A stretch of 64,000 nucleotides of DNA from Voacanga thouarsii (Eukaryota > Streptophyta > Magnoliopsida > Gentianales > Apocynaceae). The position numbers and the translations under genes were made by a program. The DNA lies in NCBI GenBank assembly GCA_026120185.1, contig JANUWF010001224.1, forward strand, positions 1,922,001 through 1,986,000. Direction: 5' to 3'. The first letter of the stretch is position 1. Each line of letters opens with the position of its first letter. This document shows positions 20,344-32,572 of the stretch, one piece after another. The notes beneath the pieces are model-generated. The model was given only the letters and a program-made list of their open reading frames with translations, ran no database searches and was not told where the DNA came from.

Positions 20344-21984
20344 TGTTTAATCATTGCATGCATAATTCACATAGAATTTGAGGTTTAAATTCTTTAAATT
20401 CATTATAAATGATTATTTATCGTCCCCATTTTCTTTTTATTTGATGTAGATGAAGAAAGTTAAAATAAGAATAAAATTTAAGGAGAAAAATATTGAAAAA
20501 GAGTAGTATGGAAGACCATGGCACCATCATTCTCATTCTTTACAACTGCATATAGGACCAGAAGGTCAAAAGTCGAGAATCTAGAAATCCACGGTGCTAT
20601 ACATCCCACCTTGCATGGTACCGTGGAAGTCTAAAAGTCCGAGATAGTAGGGATCTTGAAGTCCGACGGTGCCATGCATCGCGTTAGTCATGTGTCGTGC
20701 ACGTTTCTAGCATATAAAGAATTCAAGAGCTACAACGTCATTTCGAATGAGACCTAAAGCATCAGAGTATGCACGGTGATGTGTAAGCCATCTTCAACTA
20801 CACCGTGCAACATTGCAAATGATATCCCATTTCACAGATTTTGAGGGTTTCGACCATCTAACCTATAAATACTCTTTTTTTTTTTTTTTTAAGAATTAAG
20901 AGGGGAGGCAAGAGAAAACAAGAAAAAACTCTGAGAAAACCCCTTAGAACCACAAGAGACGGCTAAGAAGAAAAGATCTAAGTTAATTTGAAGATTGCAA
21001 AGAAGAAGAAGAATTTTTGTCTATGAGTTCTTTATATTAATTCTCTATAATTTGACTTTGTGGTTGCTAAATTTATTTGATTTGAGTTATAATTAAAGGG
21101 TTGTACCCTATATTACTCTTGTATTTGATTGTTATTTGATCTATTATTATCTATTTTGAGTAATTTATCACTTGAATTTTATTGATTGGATTGGATAATA
21201 CTCTTATATTGAACTTGAGAAAGAATGTATAAGATGGATTCCCTTCTATTTTGATCCAATAGATTCATTTTTTCTTGATGAACTTGAGAAAGGATTTGGA
21301 GAATTTAGAACATGATGATAGATGAGGTTATGGTGTCACCTAAAGATAGGGATTCTATGGCTTTTTGGCATGGATTTTGATTTCCTTAATTTTATGCGTC
21401 CTTGGGTTTGATTTATATTAATAGAGTTATTTATGGATTGGGTTCAAAGTAAAAGATTCATTATTTGAGAAAAAGTAAATTTGAATTTATTTGGAAAACT
21501 TGCCAATGCTTGAATTAGATATGGATTGGTTGAATGATAGTTGATGCTTGGATGTAAATAGGGATTCCTTTTTAATTGCATAGCCAATCCTTTTTTTCCT
21601 ACTTTAATTTTACCTTGGTAATCTCTTGTCTTTGTCTTGAAATTTGGGTATATTTTCCTTTGTGACCACTTGACTTGTGTTAGTTAGTTGTTTATACTTC
21701 TTTATGTTGATTAATTGGATAATAGAACTTTGGAGAAAATAGTGGTAGTTGGCATACTTTCCTTGGGATCTTCAATACTTACCAACTACATTCTATATTA
21801 CATGATAGATATAATTGCCCAAAATGTATGCATATGTGAGTTAAATTGGTATTTTATTTTAAAACTTAGTTGATCATATATATGTATGATAGTTAAATTG
21901 GTATTTTATTTTAAAACTTGGTTGAGTATTAGATGTATCTTATATGCATAGTATAAATCACGATCACACACACACAACACACAT
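20344..21984 (+). repeat. Gypsy-2 3' LTR
   Basis: Starts TGTTTAATCATTGC and ends within a CA-rich run (end placed to within ~10 bp). It is homologous to 8797-10394. Near its end a stretch around GTTAAATTGGTATTTTATTT is duplicated in tandem (about 21838-21930), which the 5' LTR lacks. Confidence 0.8.
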
Positions 21985-22850
21985 ACCTCCTTGCTTCAAA
22001 CCTTGAAATTCATTCTCTCTCTTCTTCATTATCCACTATAGGATGTATTCTGCTCTAAAAGCTTCAATGACATTGCTCTAAGTCCATTCCCGATCAATCC
22101 TCCTCCACTTCTCCTGAATGTGTTGCTACTATAGCCAAGCTGGTCCTCTTAGCCTAAAGGTTGCAAATTTAACTATTCTCTCATCAGTATATTGCAGAGT
22201 GGAGAATATGTCCTCTATCTGCTCATTCTATTGGACTACTTTCTCGTCCTATTCCATCTCTCCATAGAAGGTTGGTGGCTGTAACTTTAGAAATCGTTCT
22301 AGAGCTACGACATCACCTTTAGGCGACTTCTTTTCAACCTTCTCTAGTCTCTGTTATCTTGTTGAAAGCTTGCCTAAGGTTCACTTTCGCGGATCCCTCT
22401 AGAGCCTCCTCATGGTGTTGCTCATATTCTGCATTCACATTTGGCATAAAGGGCTACATAGGTCTAAATTTTGGGCTCGAGGATGCACTTTCTCAGGTGG
22501 TTCTACTGCGAACTGTGGTTTTCCGCCTTGGTGCTACTTCAAACACAACTTTTTATCTTAAATAATGAATAAATAAAATATGCCTACTTATGTAAATGAA
22601 TGTATAAATAGTAATAATATTTAAACTTTTAAATAATGCATAAAATAATTCCCAGATAGAAGAAAAATAATCTCCTCAAATTTTATAGGATAAATTTTTT
22701 ATTGAAAGAAATAGATATCACATATGATATCATTATTTCAACAAATCAAATAATTACAATCAGAAAATCCAGTTTTGAAACAATCATAGAACAAATAAAT
22801 AAATAAATAAACTCCTAGTCTATAGAAGTTCTTCACAAATCATCTCTTCG
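21985..22850 (-). pseudogene. Gypsy-1 gag, N-terminal/central piece
   Basis: Minus-strand frames give FLKLQPPTFYGE, EQIEDIFSTLQYTDERIVKFATFRLRGPAW and EKWRRIDREW, the core of the plant Retrotrans_gag domain (capsid-like assembly protein). Stops and frameshifts are frequent. Taking out Gypsy-2 joins it to 8640-8796. Confidence 0.8.
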
Positions 22851-22852
22851 AG

Positions 22853-23443
22853 CTACCACTCGTTATCAGAGCTATCAAAGGAGGGTTCTACCAACCAACC
22901 CCTAGTGTTCCTAGTGAAATCTATCATTGTTTTATCCACAAAACTAAGAACTTTACCCTTGAACTCTAGTCTTCTATGATTCTCAAAAGCTTTCTTTTTC
23001 CCCTTTTCCACTACCCTAATAGCTGCCTCTAGGAGTTCCCTCGTAGCTGGTGAAAGTCCAACTTTAGGCTTAGGTTTCTCCTCATCAAAAATATCGTTAT
23101 ATGGGGCAACATCAAACTCATCTATCAGTAGGGTCCGAGGTGCCTCAACTAGCTCCTCTTCCTTTTCCTCATTTGAATCTATTATCTCCTCTATTTCTTT
23201 ATTCTCGAAAGTATCTACTTCTTTATCACTCTTATCTTTCAAAACGTCTGCCTCTTCTCCAACCCTATTGTCATCAACCTCTATCTCATCCTCACCCTTA
23301 CCATTATTGTTGGCTACCTCTTCTCCCTCTTCCTCACTATCGGTGACTAAATCAATCACCCGGACATGAGGTGTAATGTCTTGCATATTGCTATCGTCAC
23401 CTTCTTGCTCAAGCATCTTCAGCTCAGGGATATCCATTACCAC
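22853..23443 (-). CDS. Acidic 196-residue protein encoded between primer site and gag of Gypsy-1
   Basis: I do not recognise this protein. The frame is open for 196 codons from the Met at 23443, and further upstream in frame to a stop near 23524. Residues 30-115 are dominated by Glu and Asp (DSEEEGEE, NEEKEEE and similar). After residue 120 comes a more ordinary segment: LSPATRELLEAAIRVVEKGKK and a C-terminal FVDKTMIDFTRNTRGWLVEP. There is no signal peptide or membrane segment. It sits after the tRNA-iMet primer site (23711-23722) and before gag, where chromoviruses usually have only a leader. It is remarkably open compared with the decayed gag beside it. It may be a gag N-terminal extension, a captured host exon or chance. 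Confidence 0.45.
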   Translation of the reverse strand: MVMDIPELKMLEQEGDDSNMQDITPHVRVIDLVTDSEEEGEEVANNNGKGEDEIEVDDNRVGEEADVLKDKSDKEVDTFENKEIEEIIDSNEEKEEELVEAPRTLLIDEFDVAPYNDIFDEEKPKPKVGLSPATRELLEAAIRVVEKGKKKAFENHRRLEFKGKVLSFVDKTMIDFTRNTRGWLVEPSFDSSDNEW

Positions 23444-23710
23444 CTCACTCTCAACACTCCTAGGTAAGAGAAGGTTAGCTGCCTCAACTTCTATCTCATC
23501 ATTGCTGCTCTCTAACTCGAACTAGCTCGAGCTGGGTCTAGACTCTGAATTAGATGGGGTAGGTTTATTAGGGTAGGTCAACCTAGACTCCAATCTCGTA
23601 TGACTGAAGTGAATCTTCTAACCATCCTATAAATAGAGTACACAAGTCAGTACAAGATTATATACTTAATATTATAATACTAATCAATTGGGTTATTAGC
23701 TAAAACCTAA

Positions 23711-23722
23711 GCTCTGATACTA
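23711..23722 (-). promoter_or_regulatory. Gypsy-1 primer-binding site, tRNA-iMet type
   Basis: The minus strand reads TAGTATCAGAGC, one mismatch from TGGTATCAGAGC, two bases after the LTR end GTGTTACA. Confidence 0.8.
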
Positions 23723-23724
23723 CT

Positions 23725-26700
23725 TGTAACACCCCAACTAACTACTTACGCAAAAAAAAAACAGGAATGTTACCCTGTCTAATAGACTAGGGGTCTTTAT
23801 AATCAGGTAAATGATAAAACTAAAATAGAAATAAATAAAATCTTATTATAAGGAAAAACATTATCTATAAGTTTCTCAATTCAAGTAAAATATAGCAGAT
23901 CTCAAAACAAGAACAAAATTAAGAAATTGAACGTAGCTATCTTCTAATAGTTCTCAATCTTGTTAAAACTAGCATATCCTAAAGTATGAAATCAAAAGGA
24001 ATGTGAGAAATTCATCTCAATAAGTCCTGTGTATGCTTTTGATTCAATCAAAAATAGATTTCCTAAATGTTTTTTGAAACCATTCATAAAAAATTGATTG
24101 TAAGTCAAACATTTTCCATAAACAACAGTGAGTGGTATTTATCATATTGTAGTCAAAATCACAATAGTGTATAACATACAAAAACTACACAAAATAAACG
24201 GGTTATGAAACCATGTATCATAACCTTGCCATGAAATCCTACATTATGACAAATGCTGTAAAACCCTACACTATAATGAAGTTACATTTGTTACCCTAAC
24301 CTACCAAATGTCTACCCCGGAATAATAGCATACTTGGACTAGGTGCTAGCTCAGACTGGCTTGATCTACTAAGACTGTCATGGTTTCTAGATAGAGCACA
24401 TCTCTCAAATGTGGCCTCCTACTAAGAAACTTACCTTACCTTTCGAAAGTTAGTCCTAGTTGCCTGCCTTTATTGAGTACTTAACGTTTCAATACATCTT
24501 TTAAGATCTAATCTCAATGTAAACACTTTCAAACACTTTATGCAAGCATGGTTTCCAAATAATTTGTTGTAAAATCATTATACAAATAAAAGGTGATTTT
24601 TCATTAAAACCCTTGTTTGTAGAAAAGCCTTTAATGAGAAACAATCAAGCATGTATTCCAAATAATCACATTATTAAGAGGTTAACTTGCAATTCAGAGC
24701 TTTAGTACATAATATTCAATGCAATGACTTACTTGAAGTAGTTCTGTAAAAAAAAGCATTTTCAACTATTTTGGTCTTCTATTTCAGAAATAACCTCTTA
24801 TTTAAAATCACACATAATAAACTATAGTCATAATCGAACTCAATACCATGATATAGTTAAAATCACTTAAATATGCCAAATATATATCTTTATCGGGAAA
24901 TCAAATATTCACTGTATCAATTGTGTATTAAACTCATCATATAATAACTATAGTACTTCAACTACCCCAAATATACATACTATTGTCTTTATATAAATCA
25001 ACCTAATCATCATAGAATCCTTTATCTATCAAGTAGTCAAGAAATATTCTTCTTCATCTCATATTTATAACAAAAGATTGTCAAAATCATTCAACAACAT
25101 AATCCACTTCTTCTATGCTCCTACTATTGGCAAAGCATGCTCATAGTTATAAAATCATAAACCATCAAAAGATCAATCAATTACATAGCTCAAACTTTCC
25201 ATTATCATACTACTATCAAGACATTCTCATCTAACTCAAAAGATCACCATTAAAATATTACATGTTTTGATTCTTCAAATAGATCGAAGTATTGATCCAA
25301 CTAAATCATTCAACTGAAACTTTGTTTAGGTAATATAGTTTACCTCATAATATAGCAAATCTATGAGTTCAGTTGGTGACTCCTTGTTGAAAAAGTTGAA
25401 TCATCTTAAGGAGAAGAAATGGCTCGCTAGGCACTTCTAGGGTTTCTCATGTGATTGTTAGGGGAAAAAGAAGAAGAGATCAGCCCTTTGGTTTCGATTT
25501 TGAAGAGGAGAAGAGAAAAGAAGAATAACCAACAGGTAGAGATCAATCTACCTTAGGTGTGGTCTTATGAATGCTATAAGAGAGAGAGAGAGAGATAATT
25601 CTGCTTCAATTTTTGGGTGTGAAAGAGAACTGTGTGTTTTGCTTTGTTTCATGTGTATGTGAAGATCTGAAGGACAGCAATGTGTGTGTGTGTGTGTGTG
25701 TGTATGTGTTTCGATCCTGTGTAGACTACTAAGACTGAAAATTTAGCTGGAGTTTGGTGTTAGCTGTGTTGTTTTGGGTAACTTTGATGCCTAGGGATTT
25801 TAGGAGTTTGTGTTGGTCGAAAAGGGTTGTGTACATTGCTATGATTTTGGTGCTTTGTTCTTAGGTGCAGACTGGTGTAAAATGGCCAAACTACTGCTAA
25901 TTTTGTGTTCTAAAAATCTAGTTTTCAATAGGTTAAAATTCTATGGAAAATGAGAAGATAAGAACCTAAAATTTCTAGAAATTTGGAGGTTTATCTTCAG
26001 TTTGGTGTGTTTCGGCCAGCTAGAGCGAGAGGAGAAAATTTTTCCAGCTTTGCAATGTCCTGGATTGACCGAAATTGAGATAAAATGTGACAAATTCTTG
26101 AAGATAATTTGAGAGAAAATTTAGATGCTAAAAGGAACCAAGTTTTTTGATTTAATGAAGTACATCATGTAGGGTATTGTGATAAGGTTTTGCTAGCTAT
26201 ATTCAGGTATTTAAGTAGGTCGAATTATCTCTCAAGGTGGCATCTGAAATAAAGAGAAAGAAGAGTAGAACTTTTTGAATCAAAGAATGGTAAAAAGAAA
26301 GAATTTTTGGTTTTGTAAAAGAAAAAAAAAATGAGTGAGTTATCTAGATAATAATTATCCTTAGGTTTTGGGAAACCTTCTCCTAAGCTCCTTACGAATT
26401 TTGTTAGGGTTAAAATCCATCCAAAGTGGCTGCAGCCACGAAGAAGAAAAGCTGAAATTCTTTCTAAATAATTGCTAAAAGGAATTTATTTAAAATAAAT
26501 AACATACTATAGATAAACTTAGCAATATCTATTTAAGCTAAATTCTAGGAGAAAAAATGTTCTGGGTGGCGGAGGCGCTTAGAAATTTAGGGATAATTAA
26601 ATCTTTTTTATATGAAATAAAATTAAGAAAATGGCTATTATTTTGAAGATAATAGTTTAAATATTTGAGTAGATAAATTATTTAAAATTTTAATAATAAC

Positions 26701-27209
26701 ATAAGGAAAACAAGAAGACAATTACTAGGTTTTTATCTTTAAGAAATACAAGGGAAATAAAACTCCTACTTTGTAGGAAATTCAACTAAGTGGCAACTAG
26801 TGTAGGAATTTCGGCCAAGGAAGAATAGAGAAAAAAGAAATAAGTTGGTAGAGGTAGGTTTCAAACTCGAATCACCAAGAGATAATTTCCAAGCCTTCAC
26901 TACCAGGCCACAATAACTTTTATGTCCATATTTCCTAATCAAATTTCCTTTACTTTATCCCATATATCTCTTATGCCAATATAAATTGCCAACTCCAAAA
27001 TAACTCACCTTCCTATCCAGGGAATTACTATAAGCATACTAGGTAACATATCAATATGTAAATAAACACAATATCAAATACACACATACAAGTAGACACA
27101 ACCATCAACCATATACATAAACATTTTATAAATCCATATGCACATGTAAAATGTCATACCAAACCTAGATTCTTCAAGTACTAAGGGTACAATTAGACGG
27201 ACTATTACA
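23725..27209 (-). repeat. Gypsy-1 5' LTR (~3.5 kb)
   Basis: On the minus strand it starts TGTAATAGTCC at 27209 and ends GGGGTGTTACA at 23725, directly before the primer site. Its start matches the 3' LTR remnant at 6008-6141. It shares end blocks with the solo LTRs at 11840 and 36971. It contains (GA)n near 25580-25594, (TG)n near 25681-25702 and a tRNA-like segment at 26860-26912. No ORF inside is believable. Confidence 0.85.
26860..26912 (-). other. tRNA-like segment in the Gypsy-1 LTR
   Basis: On the minus strand an A-box-like TGGCCTGGTAG (26900-26910) and a B-box-like GATTCGAGTTT (26863-26873) are spaced as in a tRNA. Each departs slightly from consensus. The segment corresponds in position to those of the two solo LTRs. 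Confidence 0.45.
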
Positions 27210-27640
27210 TGTAGCACCATAATGGATATTATTTGATGAAAAAGAATAACTTTTATTCTTAAAAACTAAATAAAATCCAAGTACATCTAAACAAGTAATT
27301 GAGCTAATATTTTTCAACAAAACTGGAATATAATAATAATTTGTAAGTTCTAGAACTAATCTAGAAGGCAAGTATAGATGATAAATGCCTATAGCAAGTG
27401 CAACAACATTTACTCTATTTGCAACACGTAGGTCCATATAACTTTTCTCTAACTTTCTAATGCTATTTAGTCCTTACAAATTATTACATAAATGAGATCC
27501 ACATCTAGTATCTAATGCTCATATCTCATTATTAAATGCAGTATTCATTTTAATCATACCAGGAGTAGAAGTAAAAATGCCAACAAGCTTCTCCTTCTCT
27601 TTTATTATTTTTTTTTGCTTGACGGTCTTCAGGTAGCTTT
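27210..27640 (-). pseudogene. Copia-1 protease region
   Basis: Minus-strand frames give ALDTRCGSHLCNNL, then LRVANRVNVVALAIGIYHLYLPS and LLKNISSITCLDVLGF. This is the Copia retropepsin with its DTG changed to DTR, followed by the usual L-P-x-K-N-I-x-S block. Stops are present. The element is interrupted at 27209/27210 by Gypsy-1 and its integrase/RT part is not in the window. Confidence 0.8.
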
Positions 27641-28172
27641 TGCAATTATGCCTCCAATGGCCATTTTGCCACAATGGTAACATAGTCCCTTGATAACTGT
27701 CTCATTCTTCTTAATTCAACCTTTGGATTTGGTTGAATTCTTCTTCTTCTTTTAGGAACATTCTTCTTTTTTTTTTTAGAAGTTGAAGAATCAACCAACA
27801 TGATTACATTATTTTCTTTCTTCATAGAACTTTCTGCAATCTTAAGAAGGTTGATAAACCCAAGCAAGGTAGACTCAATCTTGTTTATCTAGTAATTTAT
27901 CATAAATTATGAAAAGTTACTTGGCAAATATTACATAATTAAGTCAACACCTAATTCATGATCCATCACAAAACCAAGTGATCCAAGTTTCTCAATGAAG
28001 CCCAACATTTTAAGTTCGTGCATAACGACTTAAGCACCCTCTTCCATCTTAGAATGGAAAAATTGTTTTGAGATCTCATATCTCCCCCTTCTAACATGTT
28101 TGTTAAACAACTCTCTTATATGGAAGATTATTATATAAGCATCCACATGCTCATATTGTTGTTCTAGCTCAT
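27641..28172 (-). pseudogene. Copia-1 gag, C-terminal part
   Basis: Encodes LEQQYEHVDAYIIIFHIRELF and MHELKMLGFIEKLGSLGF, the UBN2-type Copia gag core. A basic KKKKKNVPKRRRR stretch and a ruined zinc knuckle follow. It continues without gap into 33714-33959 after removal of Gypsy-3 and one CTCAT. Confidence 0.8.
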
Positions 28173-29252
28173 TGATATGAGCTCGGGAGTACCAAAATTT
28201 GGTAGTTAGACTCAAGAACAAAGACCCAAGAATTAGTCACCCAATTCTATACCAAAATACCTTTAAGTAAGAACCCAAATTCTAATAGGATTTGGCCAAC
28301 TACGTTAATACCCAAACACCCTTGAATCTATAAAAGATTCAAGAACAAATGGGATGGAGAAAAGTAGGGACTTTCTAGGTTTTCCAACAAGAACAATAGG
28401 TAAGAATAAATCTACCTAATACCCAAGATGAAGAAACAAGTTGGATTAACCCAAAGATTTTAGAGACTCTAAACAAAGGTGGGCCTAATTGCTTTGCTTA
28501 GTCTTGAAATGAAGAACTAAGGTGGAATTTTCCTCTCCAAAAGTTCAACACTCTATTCAATCTTTGAAATCTAAAATCTAAATTCTATTACAAAAGAGGC
28601 TATAATAGGGTATTTATAGGCACCAAGTTGCCCTAACTAATTAGCAAACAAGCATAGAAATTAGATGACCTTAATATAAGATTTTAGGCAGTATTACATA
28701 CCTTAAAATAGGTTAAAAAATAATAAAAGTCGTGAAAATTAAATTATAAGCAAAAAGGCTTAAAAAATGAAAAATAGTCAAAAATCTATAACAGTCCCAA
28801 CGTCTCGGCGACTATTTGTCACCAGATTAGGGCTGGAACCGGGTTCTTCATTCTCGACCGGCGTCGGGTAGGATCTAGACGTCCTCCCCTGTTTTTTTGC
28901 ACTTCAAAACTTGCTCCTTAGACCTCCATTCCATTTCTCTGTGTTTTCTTGATCTTCCAAATAAAACGTTGGCTTTCTTGAGCCATTCTTGATACTCCTT
29001 TGGCCTTTAATCCTCGTTTAAAGGTTGACTTGATCCTCCACATGGATTATTTCTTTTGTTGTGTATCTTTTGGCCCTTTCTTTTCCATCCATCTCTTCGC
29101 AATCTTCTTGAACCTAGGTTTGTTGAATTTGTTGTCTTGAAAACTCTTGATTCCTCTTGAATGTTGCTCCTACCCATGGCACCATGAAATGTGATTTTGT
29201 CATTCTTCCCTCTTCTTAAAAATGGCCTCCATACCTAATTTGATTCCTATCA
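28173..29252 (-). repeat. Gypsy-3 3' LTR
   Basis: Homologous to 32573-33713 with short indels (~1.08 versus 1.14 kb). A purine tract lies just outside at 29253-29265 on the minus strand. Contains a short GC-rich block near 28800-28880. Confidence 0.9.
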
Positions 29253-29531
29253 TTTCCCCATTCTTGAAGATGATTCGTCTTTGAATCGATACCTGTATTA
29301 CAATTTAAACAAGACATTTTGTGTGAAGGTAAAATATTTAGCTTTGGGTCCTCAACAACTCTCTTATTTTCTCTCTTCTCAACCCAAGCCCTCAACCTCA
29401 TTTTACATCCACTCATTTTCTTTTTCTCAACCTCTTTTTTGGCTCTCTTTTGCACCATATTACTTTTTATTTGTCTCTTTCCAGGCTCTTTTACTCTTCT
29501 CTTCTCTCCTTTTACCTCAAACTCTTTTATC

Positions 29532-30005
29532 TCATACTCTTTTTGTCTTTTCCCTCTTCTCTTTTAACTTTTTTTCTTTTCTCTCATCTTCTTTTCTTAC
29601 ATTCTTCTTTTCTTCCTTTTTCTCTTTCCTTTCTCTTTCCTTCTCTCTTATAAGGTTTTGATCTTTTGTAACCTCTCTAGGGGACATTGGGGCAAAGGTA
29701 AACTTCTTTCCTTCTTTGCTCAGTACATAAGTATTTCTTCTGCCATTATGTATCACATCTCTATCAAACTTCCAAGGCCTTCCCAACAACAACTCTCCAA
29801 TATACATGGGCATCACATCACAAAGTACCTCATCTTCATAATTCCCCATGTTAAATGTAACATTGGCTTGTTTGTTCACCTTCACCTCACCACAATTGTT
29901 GACCCATTGAAGCTTATATGGCTTAAGATACTTTAAGGTCTCTATACCTATCTCTTCCACCAATGTAATACTTTTCACATTTGCATAATTTGCACAATCT
30001 ATCAT
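29532..30005 (-). pseudogene. Gypsy-3 retropepsin domain with lost catalytic motif and K/E-rich tail
   Basis: The open frame encodes a plant Gypsy protease: KSITLVEEIGIETLKYLKPY, QWVNNCGEVKVNKQ, EVLCDVMPMYIGELLLGRPW and FAPMSP. Such domains mature Gag-Pol. Where the family has a D-G-G-S/D-x-G motif this copy reads MIDCANYANVKS, so the flap-side glycine and serine are missing and activity is unlikely. The last 45 residues are a Lys/Glu-rich linker, here the complement of the CT-rich tract 29390-29660, which normally connects protease to reverse transcriptase. In this element the sequence after it goes straight to the polypurine tract. Confidence 0.8.
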
Positions 30006-30020
30006 TATACTACATGGCCT

Positions 30021-30960
30021 TTAGTTGATTTTACATCTTGAGTAGAAAATGTTTTCTCTTTGTGAATCATTAAAATGCTCAACAACATATGTATCCAAGA
30101 CTCTCATAGCAACACCAACTAGTGAATTTATTTGTTCAACCACATTTTCCTTTTTACCATCTACTTCCTCTTTTGGATCTGTGGCCTCTCTAAAAAATGG
30201 TGTTGGTGTTTCATTCTTCACTACCACATTCTCCCTCTTTCTATTGTTGATGTAAGCCTTCTCCCAATTCATAGTTATTTGTAGCATTTTTGGAACCTTC
30301 ACCTTTAGTACATAGTTGCTCCTCATCAACCTCACGACTATAATGCTCAACTCCTTCTTTATCACCTCTATGTTGGCTTTCTATCTCTTATGTCAAGTGA
30401 TTTACCTCTTTTTCCACATGCTCCTTCCTCAACTCAATTTTTTTGTCCAATTGGCTACATTAAAAACTAAAGGACTTCTAACGACAAGCAAGTAAAGTGT
30501 GTTCATAGCTAGAACAATACTCACAAGGGCTCACTTTACTTTTTTGCAACTCATCCTTACTTTTTTTACTTTTCCTTCTTAGACAATCACATGTATCATA
30601 ACCATAATCCCAACAAGTAGAACAAGCATAATCTTACTTTCTTCTCAAACCATGCTTTGAAGAATTTTGCATTGTGCTCATTTTTTATGGCTTGGATCTT
30701 TTTGGACATTCATAAGAAGTGTGTGTATAACTCGAACAAGTATAGCACCCATACTCCCTTTTCTTTTGCATACCACTCTTTGTCCTTTGCAACCCACTCC
30801 TTGAATATTTTTATGGTCCTCCAATACAAACACCATCATTTCAATAATTTATACCCACATATTCATCCCCATCATATCTCCAATCATATTCACCATTCCT
30901 AACATATCTACTTCTAGTTGAATAAGGCTCTTTATAATAATCATATATTTCACTTTCATT
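30021..30960 (-). pseudogene. Gypsy-3 gag C-terminus with cysteine knuckles
   Basis: Short open minus-strand stretches encode basic, Tyr/Arg-rich sequence followed by knuckle remnants: CYTCSSYTHTSYECP near 30760, CSTCWDYGYDTCDC near 30600 and CEYCSSYEHTLLAC near 30510. The region from 30365 to 30021 continues to the protease. Several stops break the frame. The globular gag domain upstream is not recognisable. Confidence 0.55.
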
Positions 30961-32555
30961 CTAGCTAGCCATAGTGAACTTTGCTTTCAAGAGAAATATC
31001 CACAAGATTTAAGTGGAAAATACAAAAGGAATTTCTCACTTCACTCCCTCACGTGTTTACACTCTTTCAATGACACTCTTCTCTCTTATATACTCTATTT
31101 TGGCTTCTATTAAAATAAGTTCACACTCTTACCTTTTCCACACTTTCACACTCAAGTTCTTCCTGAAGTCTCCCTAATCCAAAGGATTTATTTCCATTAG
31201 TTAAAGCCAACTAAATTCCAAGGGTTCAAGAAAGAGGAAGTTCCTAAAGAGAAATAAGCTATCACTAGATGGATAATAAGAATAAGACTCAATCAATAAA
31301 GAATTTCAAGTAATGGGTTGTCACACAAACTCTAGGATTTCTTAAGAAGATATGTAGTGACAACAACTAATCAAACACCATAATGATTCAAATAAATAAG
31401 GATACTAAGGATTAGGACTTCAGGATTGACAATGTTCAATTCAACCCAAGTATCTCAAGAAGATTTCAATCTAAATATTTAACCCACAAAAAATAAGAAG
31501 TATATCAATTAAATTCAATGAAAGTGATAAATATAAGCTAAGAACCCTTACAAGACTTTGTAAAGACACTTAAGCATTTCGTCAAACACTTGGTAGGAAA
31601 CTAGTTCAAATAAAGATTTTCAAATGTTAGAATGCTATCACAAACCTCAAGAGTTCAATTTGATGATCAATCATCTTACTCAAAACAATGATAACACAAG
31701 GAGTTCAATAACTTAAAGAGTTGAATTGATATAAACCAAGATGCACCAATTTGTTTTCCAATCTATTAGACAATTCACCAGAAAATTTGATACTAACAAT
31801 TAGAAAGTTTAACTCCACAAAAATTAAGTTAACAAGCAACAAAATCTATAGGAATTCAATAAACAAAGGTTTGGTTGTCATATAAGCGCATTCCTAAGTT
31901 ATAGGACTACCCATCAAGCACTTGGTATGCAACCTCGCAACTCAAAGTTATTCAAACTTTTCAACCATATAACCATTCCAATACTCAAAATGCACAAGCA
32001 AATTTCATTTAAAATGATAGATATAACATCAAAAAGAAATTTCACAACAAATAGAAACCCAAAATAAGAGTTTATTAACTCACAAAATTAGCTCAAATTT
32101 GAGTTATGGGATTTTCTTGTGTTCAAACCTTTGCAACAAAAACACCCAAGAAACCTCAAAATTTCTGCAATTTCAAACTTTAAATAGCTACCTAAACATC
32201 AACCAAACATGTAGGTTCAATTTTGCAACAAACCCATGGCATAATTTGAAGTTTTCAGCTATCAAAAATCTCAAGAAAATGAGTTATGGGATTCAAATTT
32301 GCAACAATGTTTTAGATGAGATATCCACATTATTTGAGCACAAAATCAACAAACATTAATTCTAAATGATTCCTTAAACATTATACCAACATATAAGATC
32401 AATCTAATATCAAGTTCATGACATAATTTTGAGGTTCAAGTATTTAAAAATAGCACAAAAATTGGTGACGAAAATTGAGAAAATTCACCAAGCTCTTGAA
32501 GAAAGTTGTACTTTTTGCTCAAAGAAAGTTGTGTCAATAAGAATTAAGACAACTT
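30961..32555 (-). other. Gypsy-3 leader, non-coding
   Basis: AT-rich DNA between primer site and the gag remnant; stops in all frames. A GAGTTATGGGATT string occurs twice (32101 and 32281), forming a loose ~180 bp duplication. Nothing else seen. Confidence 0.5.
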
Positions 32556-32568
32556 TGCTCTGATACCA
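32556..32568 (-). promoter_or_regulatory. Gypsy-3 primer-binding site, tRNA-iMet
   Basis: The minus strand reads TGGTATCAGAGCA four bases after the LTR end, a perfect match to the core TGGTATCAGAGC. Confidence 0.9.
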
Positions 32569-32572
32569 ATTT

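Larger units (their letters stand above)
8797..21984 (+). mobile_element. Gypsy-2: Athila/Tat-type LTR retrotransposon, gutted
   Basis: LTRs at 8797-10394 and 20344-~21984 flank a tRNA-Asp primer site, an Athila-type gag, an extra plant-transposon-type ORF and a polypurine tract. No protease, reverse transcriptase, RNase H or integrase is recognisable, so it is a non-autonomous remnant. It splits the gag of Gypsy-1. I could not find a clear target-site duplication: ATGAA precedes the left LTR, and the right LTR end is blurred by an ACAC repeat. The two LTRs differ by many substitutions and small indels, indicating an old insertion. Confidence 0.8.

Noticed and set aside
22101..22565. Plus-strand 68-codon frame at 22359
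   Set aside because: Antisense shadow of the Gypsy-1 gag segment.
23725..23780. Plus-strand LTR start TGTAACACCCC
   Set aside because: The primer site next to it is on the minus strand, so this is the end of a minus-strand LTR, not the start of a plus-strand one. The same reasoning fixed the orientation of the solo LTRs.
29281..29661. 126-codon Phe/Ser-rich plus-strand frame
   Set aside because: It is the antisense of the Lys/Glu-rich linker of the Gypsy-3 protease frame.
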